A program made the translations under genes and the position numbers. From contig JAFMMO010000004.1 in NCBI GenBank assembly GCA_017859655.1, forward strand, positions 1-46,270: a stretch of DNA of 46,270 nt, written 5' to 3'. The notes under the pieces were generated by a model. The model was not told where the DNA came from and ran no database searches. It worked only from the letters and a program-made list of their open reading frames with translations. Shown piece after piece: positions 17,388-27,176 of the stretch. The stretch's first letter is position 1. Each line of letters begins with the position of its first letter. The DNA is from Pseudomonadota bacterium (lineage in GTDB: Bacteria > Planctomycetota > UBA8108 > UBA1146).

Positions 17388-19075
17388 GGAGCACTCCCCT
17401 TCGGGGTGACGGGCCCCTTCTGGAGCCACTGCCGCACCACGAGCCCCGCGGTGTCGGCGTTCTCCTGCGCGAAGCTGGTGACATCCTCGAGGAGGCCGAG
17501 GGTCTGGCTGTCCTCCTCGCTCAGGGTCCACGGCTCACGGTTCGCCGCGCCCGTGACGCCGGCGACCGCCTCCTCGGCGGAGCGCTCGGCCAGCGCCTCG
17601 AGGTAGTCCTCGTACTCCGCCACCGGATCAGGCAGCTCCTCGATGTCCGGCGCGCCGGACCGGGCGGCCCGCAGGAGGAAGAAGCCCCCGAGCGTGGTCA
17701 GGAGGACGATGAGCAGGGCGACCCCGTGAGAGCTCGCCCACGTCAGGACACCGCGGGAGTTCGGCTCGCGGAAGGCCGTCTTCACCGGGACGGGGGGTGG
17801 GGGGTTCACCATCACCGTGATCCTCAGGCGATCGTCGGTGAGGTTGGGCGGGAAGACTGCGCGCAGGTCCTGCTCCCACTTCCGCTTGAACGACTCGATC
17901 CGGGCGGGCCGCTCCTCCTCGGAGAGCTCCTTGCGTCCCGTGAGCTGCTCCTCTTCCTGCCGCAGATTCTCGAGGACCGAGTCCATGCCGAAGGCGACCA
18001 GAATGGAGACCCCCTCGAGCTCCCCCGCGGGGATCTCGGTGGTCGTCTCCCGCTTCCCATAGTCGACGGCGTTCTCCTTCCTCGTCCTCTCCCAGCTCCC
18101 CGAGGATCCTCCGACGGAGCCATCTCCCTTGCCGAGGGCGACGTTCGTCTTCACTCCGGGGGAGCGCGCCTCCCCCCCGGCGGATGACTCCTCCGTCTCC
18201 TGCACGCGGGTCAGGGAGACGGTGTTCTCGGGATCGATGAGAGTGGTCCGCTCCTGGCTCCGGCGGGAGGTCACCAGCGGGTTCACCACGACCTTGAAGG
18301 CGGTGGGGGCGAAGGAGAGCTCGAGGACCCCGGTCACATCGGCCTCGTACTGCCCCTTCAGCCTGGAGTCCCGGCCGAGGGAGCCGTTCGCCGAGGTGTC
18401 GAGGGGCTGCATGCGGCTGTCGTAGACGCTCACACTCCCGGACGGGACGCCGAGGGCTCCCGCGACGTACTGCGCGGCGCCCCGAGCGACCTCAGGCGGG
18501 ATCCCCTTGGGGTAGAAGTTGCGATCCTCGATCAGCTGGATCGAGGCCCCGCTCGCCTCGCCCCGCGCGTAGATCCGGTTTCGGGCCTCCTTCTTGGGAC
18601 CCTCGACATTCGCCTGGAGGATCCCGTGGGTCCCCGAGAGGGTGCTCGCGAGCTGGTTCAGAATGCTCCGGTGATAGCGATCCGCCCGGGCGGCGCGGCT
18701 CTCCTGCCAGTTGACGGCCTCGTTCACCCACGCGAAGTTGTCGGTGTTCTGGCCCGCCGCCCGCATCATGTTCGCGCGGAGGTTGACCGCCTCGGCCTGG
18801 GCTCGGGGGATCCGGACTCCGCCCTGGCCGGAGTCGATGCGGTGGGGAATGCCCTCCGCCTCGAGCCAGCTCGTGAAGAGCACCTGCGACTGGCCCTCGG
18901 CGATGGGGAAGAACTTCCAGTTCTCCTCCCCCGAGCCGCTGGAGATGAGCGTGCCGAGCGCGACGAGCAGGGCGACGCCGAGGATGCCGAGGCTGAGCTG
19001 CTGGGCGCGGCTCAGCTTCTGCAGGGTGTCGCGCAGGGGACCGACGCTCCGGTCCAGCCACTGCTTCCCGTCCAT
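17384..19075 (-). CDS. fliF: Flagellar MS-ring protein FliF
   Basis: 563 aa; YscJ/FliF domain RIPRAQAEAVNLRANMMRAAGQ..., DNFAWVNEAVNWQESRAARADRYHRSILNQLASTLSG; two TMs. Confidence 0.95.
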   Translation of the reverse strand: MDGKQWLDRSVGPLRDTLQKLSRAQQLSLGILGVALLVALGTLISSGSGEENWKFFPIAEGQSQVLFTSWLEAEGIPHRIDSGQGGVRIPRAQAEAVNLRANMMRAAGQNTDNFAWVNEAVNWQESRAARADRYHRSILNQLASTLSGTHGILQANVEGPKKEARNRIYARGEASGASIQLIEDRNFYPKGIPPEVARGAAQYVAGALGVPSGSVSVYDSRMQPLDTSANGSLGRDSRLKGQYEADVTGVLELSFAPTAFKVVVNPLVTSRRSQERTTLIDPENTVSLTRVQETEESSAGGEARSPGVKTNVALGKGDGSVGGSSGSWERTRKENAVDYGKRETTTEIPAGELEGVSILVAFGMDSVLENLRQEEEQLTGRKELSEEERPARIESFKRKWEQDLRAVFPPNLTDDRLRITVMVNPPPPVPVKTAFREPNSRGVLTWASSHGVALLIVLLTTLGGFFLLRAARSGAPDIEELPDPVAEYEDYLEALAERSAEEAVAGVTGAANREPWTLSEEDSQTLGLLEDVTSFAQENADTAGLVVRQWLQKGPVTPKGSAP

Positions 19076-19125
19076 GCTTCCCTCTCCTCACACGTCTTCC
19101 GTGACGCGCAGCTCGGACCCGCGGA

Positions 19126-19461
19126 TCACACCCGGAGTCGACTGATCTCCTCGTACGCATCGACCAGCTTGTTCCGGACCGCGAGGAGCGCGCGGAAGGC
19201 GAGGTCCGCCTTCTCGACCTGGTTCACCACCTCGGTGACGTTGTTCGTGTTGCCGAGCGTCAGCTCCCGGATCGCGGCATCGGCGCTCCGCTGCAGGTCG
19301 TTGACCTCTCGGATCGAGTTGCGCAGCACATCGGCGAAGGACGGTCCCCCACCCGCGGACGGACCGCCGGCCTTCCCGGGACCGCGGTTGGCGCCGGGCT
19401 GCAGCGGCCCGACGCCGGAGGCGCCGAGGTCCGGGATCGGGTTGGAGCCGGAGATCGCCAT
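19126..19461 (-). CDS. fliE: Flagellar hook-basal body protein FliE
   Basis: SFADVLRNSIREVNDLQRSADAAIRELTLGNTNNVTEVVNQVEKADLAFRALLAVRNKLVDAYEEISRLRV. Confidence 0.95.
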   Translation of the reverse strand: MAISGSNPIPDLGASGVGPLQPGANRGPGKAGGPSAGGGPSFADVLRNSIREVNDLQRSADAAIRELTLGNTNNVTEVVNQVEKADLAFRALLAVRNKLVDAYEEISRLRV

Positions 19462-19474
19462 CGCTCGCTTCTCC

Positions 19475-19870
19475 TTACGCCAGAATCCGAAGGGCGGAGC
19501 TGAACATGCTCTTCGTGACCTCCATCGCGGTCACGTTCGCCTCGTAGGAGCGGTTCGCCATCATCATGTCCACCATCTCCTGGATGACCTGGACGTTGGG
19601 GTAGGCGACATTCCCGTTCTCGTCGCGCAAGGGATGGCTCGGATCGCTCTCGACGCGGAACGGCGAGGGATCCTCGACGATCGCGCTGACACGAACCGCG
19701 CTGCCGTTGCCCTGACGATCGACGGAGAAGATCGGCTCGCGACGACGGTACGGCGCGTTCTTCCCGTCGCGCTCGATGGTGTTCGCGTTCGCGATGTTCT
19801 CCGCGATCGTGTTCATCCAGATGCGGTGGGCCTCGAGCCCCGACGCGCTGATCTCGAGATTGCCGAGCAT
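19475..19870 (-). CDS. flgC: Flagellar basal-body rod protein FlgC
   Basis: NLEISASGLEAHRIWMNTIAENIANANTIERDGKNAPYRRREPIF...NVQVIQEMVDMMMANRSYEANVTAMEVTKSMFSSALRILA. Confidence 0.96.
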   Translation of the reverse strand: MLGNLEISASGLEAHRIWMNTIAENIANANTIERDGKNAPYRRREPIFSVDRQGNGSAVRVSAIVEDPSPFRVESDPSHPLRDENGNVAYPNVQVIQEMVDMMMANRSYEANVTAMEVTKSMFSSALRILA

Positions 19871-19879
19871 TCAGTCCCC

Positions 19880-20326
19880 CTATGCTTCCTCGGGGCGGCC
19901 GGTGATGGCCGCCCGCATCTGGCGGAGCCCCTTGCGGAGGAGGGCGCTGTAGGCCGAGTACTTCCCGGCGTTCTCGCTGAGGAGCGCCATCTCCCGCTCG
20001 ACCGAGACATCGTTCCCGTCGTGGCGGAGCGGTCCCCGGCCGAGGCTGCTGAAGCGGAACGGGCCGCGCGAGCCGGAGACCAGCTCGGCCCGATCGCCGC
20101 GCACCCCCTCGAACGCGTCCCGACGCCCGGCGGCGTCCGCCGCGTAGCTCCGGGCGAGCAGGCGGCGGAACTCCCCCTGGTCGAGGTCGGTCCGGCGGTA
20201 GCCCGGCGTGTCCGCGTTCGCGACATTCGAGAGCAGGCTCTCGTGGCGCCGCACGGTGAACTGCACCGCCCGCTCGAGGCCGGCGATCGTCCCGCGATCG
20301 AAGAGCTGTCCGAGGATTCCACTCAC
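19880..20326 (-). CDS. flgB: Flagellar basal-body rod protein FlgB
   Basis: LERAVQFTVRRHESLLSNVANADTPGYRRTDLDQGEFRRLL. Confidence 0.94.
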   Translation of the reverse strand: MSGILGQLFDRGTIAGLERAVQFTVRRHESLLSNVANADTPGYRRTDLDQGEFRRLLARSYAADAAGRRDAFEGVRGDRAELVSGSRGPFRFSSLGRGPLRHDGNDVSVEREMALLSENAGKYSAYSALLRKGLRQMRAAITGRPEEA

Positions 20327-20381
20327 GCGCTCGTCTCCTCACTCCTGCCGCCCGGCCCCTCCGGCCGCGCTCCATCGCGGA

Positions 20382-20397
20382 CGGAGCCCGGGCTCCG
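20382..20397. other. Perfect 16-bp palindrome CGGAGCCCGGGCTCCG at the predicted flgB transcription start
   Basis: Read directly; lies immediately downstream of the -12 element on the minus strand. Confidence 0.55.
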
Positions 20398-20408
20398 GGA
20401 GCGGGAAA

Positions 20409-20423
20409 GCATGGAGGGTGCCA
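20409..20423 (-). promoter_or_regulatory. Sigma54-type -24/-12 promoter for the flgB flagellar operon
   Basis: Minus strand TGGCACCCTCCATGC against consensus TGGCACGNNNNTTGC: GG and GC at exact spacing; about 83 bp upstream of flgB; adjacent sigma54 activator gene. Confidence 0.75.
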
Positions 20424-20513
20424 GTGACCGGAAAGGACGCGGAGGAGCGTCGATCCAGGTCATAAGTCTCCGCTGGGGGCGAAATTGGGGGATCGCCACC
20501 CCACGGTCGAGGA

Positions 20514-20533
20514 GGACCCCCAGATGGGGGTCC
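20514..20533 (-). terminator. Candidate hairpin terminator after the response regulator gene
   Basis: GGACCCCC-AGAT-GGGGGTCC, 8-bp perfect stem, 44 bp after the stop at 20577; no U-tract. Confidence 0.4.
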
Positions 20534-20576
20534 ACCCGGCGGAAGTCGCCGGTCGAGGCAGATCGTGCCGCTCCGC

Positions 20577-21949
<1,373 letters not shown>

Positions 21950-21950
<1 letters not shown>

Positions 21951-22849
21951 CAGCGTACCTCGCTCGTCAGGGGGAGCTCGATGCGGAATCGGGCCCCCTC
22001 GTAGCCGGCCTGCGGTGCGCGTCGATCGGACACCACCGCGATCTCTCCTCCATGTGCCTCGATGCGTCCGTGCACGATCGCCAGCCCGAGCCCCGTTCCG
22101 GACTCCCGCAGGGAGTGGAACGGATGGAAGATCCGCTCCTCCTCTCCCTCCGGGATGCCGGGGCCACGATCGGCGACCTCGATCCACGTCACGGGGTCGA
22201 TGAGCCCCGCCGTCCTTCCCCACGCGATCGCGATGTGAGGACCCTCCTCGTCGAGCGCCCCGCACTGCTCCATCACCCTCCGCGCGTTGTCGATGAGGTT
22301 CACCAGCACCTGGGTGAAGGCGTGGCGGTCGACGAAGACCTCGAGCTCCGCCTCCCCCGCCCGAGCGATCACGGGGACGACCCCGTCGAGGCCGGTGAAG
22401 GCGATCTCGATGGCGTCATCGATCAGGGTGGGGATCCCGATCGAGGAGCGCTCGAGGACGGGGTCGCGGGTGAAGGTCATCAGGTCCTCGACGATGTGGT
22501 CGAGGTGACCGACCGCTCGGGCGATGCGATCGAGCCGCCCGTGGGATCGGTCTCCATCGAGGTCGCGGCGGAGGGTGTCGATGGTGAGTCGGATGCCACC
22601 CAGGGGATTGCGGAACTCATGGGCGACGCCGGCGGCCACGCGGCCCAGCGCCTCGAGGCGCTTCTTCCGCTCCAGCTCCCGGTTCTTCTCGGCCAGCTCC
22701 CGTCGGACCCCATCGAGCTGCGCCCGGAGGGTGTCGTGGGAGGCGACGAGACGAGCCGTGACGCCCTTGTACTCCTCGAGGAGGCGGCGGAGCTCGATCC
22801 CCTCCTCCGCGGTCGGGGCGGACTCGATCAGTCGACTCGATTCGATCAC
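21950..22849 (-). CDS. Cytosolic histidine kinase (FlrB/NtrB-like), partner of the adjacent regulator
   Basis: H-box AAGVAHEFRNPLGGIRLTIDTL, HATPase EVADRGPGIPEGEEERIFHPFHSLRESGTGLGLAIVHGRIEAHGG; no TM segment. Confidence 0.92.
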
Positions 22850-22914
22850 GCGAACCCCTCCCTCCGACGTGGACCGCGTGCGGGCGGACGCGGGTGGAGC
22901 ACACCACTCCCGAA

Positions 22915-22943
22915 AACCTAGCTTGCATTTTATAAAGTGTAAA
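22915..22943 (-). promoter_or_regulatory. Sigma70-like promoter for the histidine kinase / regulator pair
   Basis: Minus strand TTTACA - 17 bp (CTTTATAAAATGCAAGC) - TAGGTT, within an AT-rich patch, about 65 bp upstream of 22849. Confidence 0.5.
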
Positions 22944-22952
22944 GGACAAAGC

Positions 22953-22965
22953 GGCGAGATCTGCC
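22953..22965. repeat. 13-bp direct repeat copy 1, GGCGAGATCTGCC
   Basis: Identical to 23116-23128. Confidence 0.8.
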
Positions 22966-23115
22966 GGAGAGCGTGGGGAGGGCTAAGTATCTTCCAGGTA
23001 GCGCCTTAGCAGGTCTGGTGCGGGGGGCCGTCTTCCGAGAATCTGAGCGGCGGCCCGTGCGGATCCGTTGATGCTGGAATCAACGAGACCGGAGGCGGAA
23101 GAGCGGCTCGGAGGG

Positions 23116-23128
23116 GGCGAGATCTGCC
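23116..23128. repeat. 13-bp direct repeat copy 2, GGCGAGATCTGCC
   Basis: Identical to 22953-22965. Confidence 0.8.
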
Positions 23129-23149
23129 CCTCTGACGCGCCCGAGGCCC

Positions 23150-23515
23150 TCAGAAGAGGGTGTGGACGACCCGCTCCGGCGAGTAGCTGCGGAGGTGGAG
23201 TCCGAAGTGGTCCCCCACCTTGATCGTCTTCCCCGAGCCGACCTCGACATTGTTCACGCGCAGGGAGATCGGGTCGGAGTTGTGCTTCGGGAAGACGATG
23301 ACGCTGTCGACCTCGAGGTCGAGGACCTCGGCGAGGGAGAGCTCCTTCTCCGCGAGGACGGCGATCAGCGGCAGCTCCACATCGAGGAGGGCCTGGAGAT
23401 TCCGGCGGACGCGGACATCCTGCTCACGATCGGCGGACACGGTCGGGGCCGCGTCGGCCTCGACCGCGCCGGGCCCATCCGGCGGGGTCTCCGACTGAGG
23501 GGGATCCTGCTGCAT
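23150..23515 (-). CDS. FliN/SpoA-domain protein (second switch-complex-like paralog)
   Basis: 121 aa; NLQALLDVELPLIAVLAEKELSLAEVLDLEVDSVIVFPKHNSDPISLRVNNVEVGSGKTIKVGDHFGLHL matches the SpoA fold pattern. Confidence 0.8.
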   Translation of the reverse strand: MQQDPPQSETPPDGPGAVEADAAPTVSADREQDVRVRRNLQALLDVELPLIAVLAEKELSLAEVLDLEVDSVIVFPKHNSDPISLRVNNVEVGSGKTIKVGDHFGLHLRSYSPERVVHTLF

Positions 23516-23653
23516 CGCGCACTCCTTCTCTCTCCCTTATCGACCGTTCCCCTCCCCCACTGGAGGCGGGACCCCGCGAGGGCGGCTATCCCCGCCTCTC
23601 CGATCGGTTACCCTGAATCGCTCGCCACCGGCCCGACTCCCGAAAGCGAGGCC

Positions 23654-24649
23654 ATGATGCCGTCGATCTTCAAGATTGCGATTCCGGCCGGACTCGCGCT
23701 CCTTCTGGGTTTCCTCCTCGGGACCCGGAGCGCGCCGAGCCCGATTCCCGGTGCAGACGCGGTCACACCACCCGCCACCACGATCGGACCGAGCGAGGAC
23801 GAGCGCCGGGTGGTCGCCCTCGAGATGGAGATCGAGCGGCTCACCGATGCCCTGAATGCAGCCCTCAACGAGCGCGATCGCGCCCGGCTGGAGCGGGACG
23901 GATTGGGCGAGGGGGGAACCGAGACCTCGATCCGGACCTCCGCCCTCAGCCTCAGCAACCGTCAGCGGGTCCTCATCAATGGCATCGGCGAGGCGGAGGC
24001 CGCGTTCCACGAGGCCCTCGTGGCCGGCGACATCGCCGCTCTCTGGACCCTTGCCGCGGACCTGCTCTCCCTGGGGCCGGAAGGCACCCGCATGTTCGAG
24101 AGCCTCCTCACCGAGTTCGCGAGCTACATGGAGTCCGGAGAGAGCGCGCAGTTCTTCGACTTCTTCTCGACGGAGGAGCTGTGGCTGGGGGACTTCCTCC
24201 GCACCATGGCGGAGGGCCATGAGGACTTCCTCGCGTACGGCCTCGACCTGTCGCGTCGACCTCCCGGGGAGCTCCCCGAGATCATCCGCGAGCTGCGGGA
24301 GCAGATTCTCGATGACGACCTCCTCCCCGTCCTCCTCGCCTTCAATCGCGGAGAGAACCCCGCCCTCCTCGAGGCCTGGGGAGATCGGATCGGCGAGCTC
24401 GCCCTGCAGCCCGACTCCGAGCTCAGACCTCGGGACGGCCTCCTCGCGCTCGCCCAGATCCCCGGGGATCCCGCGGTCGACATGATGCTGCAGATCATCA
24501 GGTCACCCGGAGCCCAGATCGGGACCGTGGGCATTCGCGCGCTCCTTCAGCACGCCTCCCCCTATGCGCTGCAGGAGGCGCGCGCCCTGATCGAGCAGCT
24601 GCCCCCCGGAGGAGACCGGGATCAACTGCTCCGGCTGTTGGGAGACTGA
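23654..24649 (+). CDS. Membrane-anchored helical protein of unknown function
   Basis: Start MMPSIFKIAIPAGLALLLGFLLGTRS (TM), coiled-coil segment, then helical region with HEAT-like character. Confidence 0.75.
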   Translation: MMPSIFKIAIPAGLALLLGFLLGTRSAPSPIPGADAVTPPATTIGPSEDERRVVALEMEIERLTDALNAALNERDRARLERDGLGEGGTETSIRTSALSLSNRQRVLINGIGEAEAAFHEALVAGDIAALWTLAADLLSLGPEGTRMFESLLTEFASYMESGESAQFFDFFSTEELWLGDFLRTMAEGHEDFLAYGLDLSRRPPGELPEIIRELREQILDDDLLPVLLAFNRGENPALLEAWGDRIGELALQPDSELRPRDGLLALAQIPGDPAVDMMLQIIRSPGAQIGTVGIRALLQHASPYALQEARALIEQLPPGGDRDQLLRLLGD

Positions 24650-24671
24650 AGGGCGCGCGCGTCCGCGCCCT
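24650..24671. terminator. Bidirectional hairpin terminator candidate between convergent genes
   Basis: AGGGCGCG-CGCGTC-CGCGCCCT, perfect 8-bp stem starting right after the TGA at 24647-24649. Confidence 0.55.
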
Positions 24672-24675
24672 GAGC

Positions 24676-25401
24676 TCAGGGGCCGGCGTCGGAGGCCCGG
24701 CGCAGCCGCCGCCGGACGATGATCCCGACGAGGACGAGCCCCGCGACGATGCAGAGCGCCGCACCGATGAACTGCGCCGGATCATCGCGGCGGGTCGCGA
24801 GCCAGGAGTAGGCCATCCCGGCCGGGGCCTGCCCCACGAGCGTGGTGAGGAAGAAGGGCCAGAACCGCATCCGCACCACGCCCGCGAGGTAGCTGATCGG
24901 GTCGAAGGGAACGAACGGGAGCAGCCGCGCGACGAGGATCGCGTGGGTGCCATGCTCCTCCACGAAGCCGGTCGTGCGCTGCCACGCCTTCTCGCTGACG
25001 AGCCGTCGGGCGATCGGCTCGCCCCAGGCCCGACCGATGAGGTAGCAGAGGGCCGCCGCGATGTTCGCGCTGAGGATCGAGAGCAGCCCGCCGAGGACCC
25101 AGCCGAAGAGCGCGCTGTTCGTGAGGGTCACCACGATGGCGGGGATCGGCGCCGCGATCGCCTGCGCGACCATCAGGATCGAGGTCGCCAGAGGGGCCCA
25201 GGCCCCCCGCTCCTGCGCCCAGGTCCGGAGCGCCTCCTCCTCCTGATCGACGAGGAGCCGCCCTCCTTCGAGGAGGGTCCCTCGGAGGTCCGGCGAGAGG
25301 AGCAGCGCGGCGAGGAGCGCGACGAAGGGGAGGATGGCCCCGAGCTGGAGCGCGCGCTCCACCCGACCCCAGCGCGCGGCGCCCGGCTCCCTGATCTCCA
25401 A
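24676..25401 (-). CDS. TVP38/TMEM64 (VTT-domain, DedA-related) membrane protein
   Basis: AQAIAAPIPAIVVTLTNSALFGWVLGGLLSILSANIAAALCYLIGRAWG...LPFVPFDPISYLAGVVRMRFWPFFLTTLVGQAPAGMAYSWLA; probable TTG start at 25401 with GAGGGAGG upstream. Confidence 0.85.
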   Translation of the reverse strand: MEIREPGAARWGRVERALQLGAILPFVALLAALLLSPDLRGTLLEGGRLLVDQEEEALRTWAQERGAWAPLATSILMVAQAIAAPIPAIVVTLTNSALFGWVLGGLLSILSANIAAALCYLIGRAWGEPIARRLVSEKAWQRTTGFVEEHGTHAILVARLLPFVPFDPISYLAGVVRMRFWPFFLTTLVGQAPAGMAYSWLATRRDDPAQFIGAALCIVAGLVLVGIIVRRRLRRASDAGP

Positions 25402-25712
25402 CCGTCGACCTCCCTCTCGCCCCACGGGTCGCACCGCGCGGACCACCGCTCCCCGCGTCCCCCCTCCCGGGTCGGGCCGGGGGGTCCCCGGGACCTCCCC
25501 ACCCGGAGACGGCCGGCGCAACCTTGCAGCACACCCACCCCGCCCGCAAGCCCGTCCGCGGAGACCCGGCCCCGTGACCGGGGCTCGGGCGATCGTCGCC
25601 CTCCCCGCGCGTCCGAAGTGGGTCTCCTCCCCGTCTTCCACTTCGGAGCGGATCCTGTAGGCTTCGGGGCTGCCCGTCGAGAGCGCGCCGAGGACCGGCA
25701 CGCGCGGATCGA

Positions 25713-26921
25713 GTGCGGGCGACCCACAGGTGGAGTCACCCCTTGCTCCCAGACCTTCCCCAGCTCGCCTGGCCTCTCCTCACCAGTCCGTCGATCATCA
25801 CGGAGGGAGCGGACCCCCGCGATCTCACCCTCCTCCTCATCTATGTCGGCGCGACCCTGGGGATCAGCTTCCTCTGCTCCCTCCTCGAGGCCGCGCTCCT
25901 CTCCGTCCCCATCGGCACCCTCGCCGAGCGTCGGGAGAGCGGGCGGGGTGCCCGACATCTCTTCGAGCTCAAGTCGGAGCGGATCGATGACGCGATCAGC
26001 GCGATCCTCACCCTGAACACGATCTCGAACACCCTCGGCGCGACCCTCGCCGGAGCCCAGGCCCACAAGATCACCGATGACTTCTGGGTCGGGGTGTTCT
26101 CGGGGATCCTCACCTTCCTGATCCTGACGATCTCCGAGATCATCCCGAAGACGATCGGCGCGACCTACTCCCGCTCCCTCATCGGGTTCGTCGGCTACGT
26201 CCTCGCCTTCCTCACCCGCGTCATGGCCCCGATCCTCGTCTTCACTCGCGCGCTCACCCGCCTCCTCACCCGGGGGGAGACGGTGGGGATCTCCCGCGGG
26301 GAGCTCGAGGCGATCATCGACATGGCGGCCACGACCGGCGATCTCCAGCGCCATGAGAAGACCCTCTACCAGAATGTCCTCCGCCTCGACGAGATCCGGA
26401 TCGGCGATGTGATGACCCCCCGCACCGTCTGCTGGATGCTCCCGGGGGAGACGACGATCGAGGAGTTCCTCGGGGAGCCGGAGGGGAGGAGCTACACCCG
26501 CATCCCCCTCTACCGAGGGAACCGCGATGAGGTGACCGGCTACCTCTTCCAGCGGGATGTCCTCCGGGCGGTGGCGGAGGGGCGGAGCCGCCAGGACACG
26601 CTGCAGGAGTACCAGCGGGAGGTGCGATACCTGCCGGAGGTCGCGACGCTGCGGAAGGCGCTCACCGCCCTCGCCGAGGGGCGGGAGTCGATGGCGATGG
26701 TCGCCGACGAGCACGGTGGCACCTGCGGACTCGTCACGGTGGAGGACATCTTCGAGACGATCCTCGGCGTGGAGATCGTCGATGAGGTGGATGAGGTCGC
26801 CGACCTCCGCGACCGGGCCCAGTCCCTGCGGGACCAGCGCCTCTCCCGCATGGAGGACCGCCGGCAGCTCCGCCTCCCCCTCGAGCCGGAAGAGGATGAA
26901 GAGCCCCCCGAAACCCGGTAG
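25713..26921 (+). CDS. CNNM/HlyC-CorC family protein (DUF21 + CBS pair)
   Basis: SFLCSLLEAALLSVPIGTLAERR, NTISNTLGATLAGAQA, ISEIIPKTIGATYS, CBS region IGDVMTPRTVCWMLPGETTIEEFL; exact start uncertain (GTG 25713 or TTG near 25742). Confidence 0.9.
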   Translation: MRATHRWSHPLLPDLPQLAWPLLTSPSIITEGADPRDLTLLLIYVGATLGISFLCSLLEAALLSVPIGTLAERRESGRGARHLFELKSERIDDAISAILTLNTISNTLGATLAGAQAHKITDDFWVGVFSGILTFLILTISEIIPKTIGATYSRSLIGFVGYVLAFLTRVMAPILVFTRALTRLLTRGETVGISRGELEAIIDMAATTGDLQRHEKTLYQNVLRLDEIRIGDVMTPRTVCWMLPGETTIEEFLGEPEGRSYTRIPLYRGNRDEVTGYLFQRDVLRAVAEGRSRQDTLQEYQREVRYLPEVATLRKALTALAEGRESMAMVADEHGGTCGLVTVEDIFETILGVEIVDEVDEVADLRDRAQSLRDQRLSRMEDRRQLRLPLEPEEDEEPPETR

Positions 26922-26944
26922 GCTCTCGCCGATCAAACCGCCGC

Positions 26945-27032
26945 GGTGGGGTGGCAGAGTGGTCGATTGCACTGGTCTTGAAAACCAGCGAGGTTCACGC
27001 CTCCGTGGGTTCGAATCCCACCCCCACCGCCA
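26945..27032 (+). tRNA. tRNA-Ser(UGA), CCA encoded
   Basis: Acceptor GGTGGGG/CCCCACC, anticodon stem CTGGT-CTTGAAA-ACCAG (anticodon TGA), long class II variable arm, GTGGGTTCGAATCCCAC T-arm, GCCA 3' end. Confidence 0.96.
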
Positions 27033-27176
27033 TTTCTCCGCCACTTCTCACGGAGCGCCGCGGCGACCGCTCCCTCCGCCCCCCGTCCCTCCGCCGAGCC
27101 GGCTCCCCCACCCCCGGCGCGGGACGGACGAGAGAGACCCGCGCGCGGAGCACGCACCGGCCCCCAGGAGTCCCCC

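Noticed and set aside
23540-23560. Sigma28-like GTCGATAA element upstream of the SpoA gene
   Set aside because: Only a partial -10 match; no TAAA-like -35 at the right distance.
26945-27032. tRNA-Ser as an integration site for a mobile element
   Set aside because: No integrase, no direct repeat of the tRNA 3' end and no phage-like genes were seen nearby.
25173-27044. 623-aa minus-strand ORF spanning the CNNM gene and the tRNA
   Set aside because: Runs antisense through a tRNA and a conserved DUF21/CBS protein; not credible as coding.
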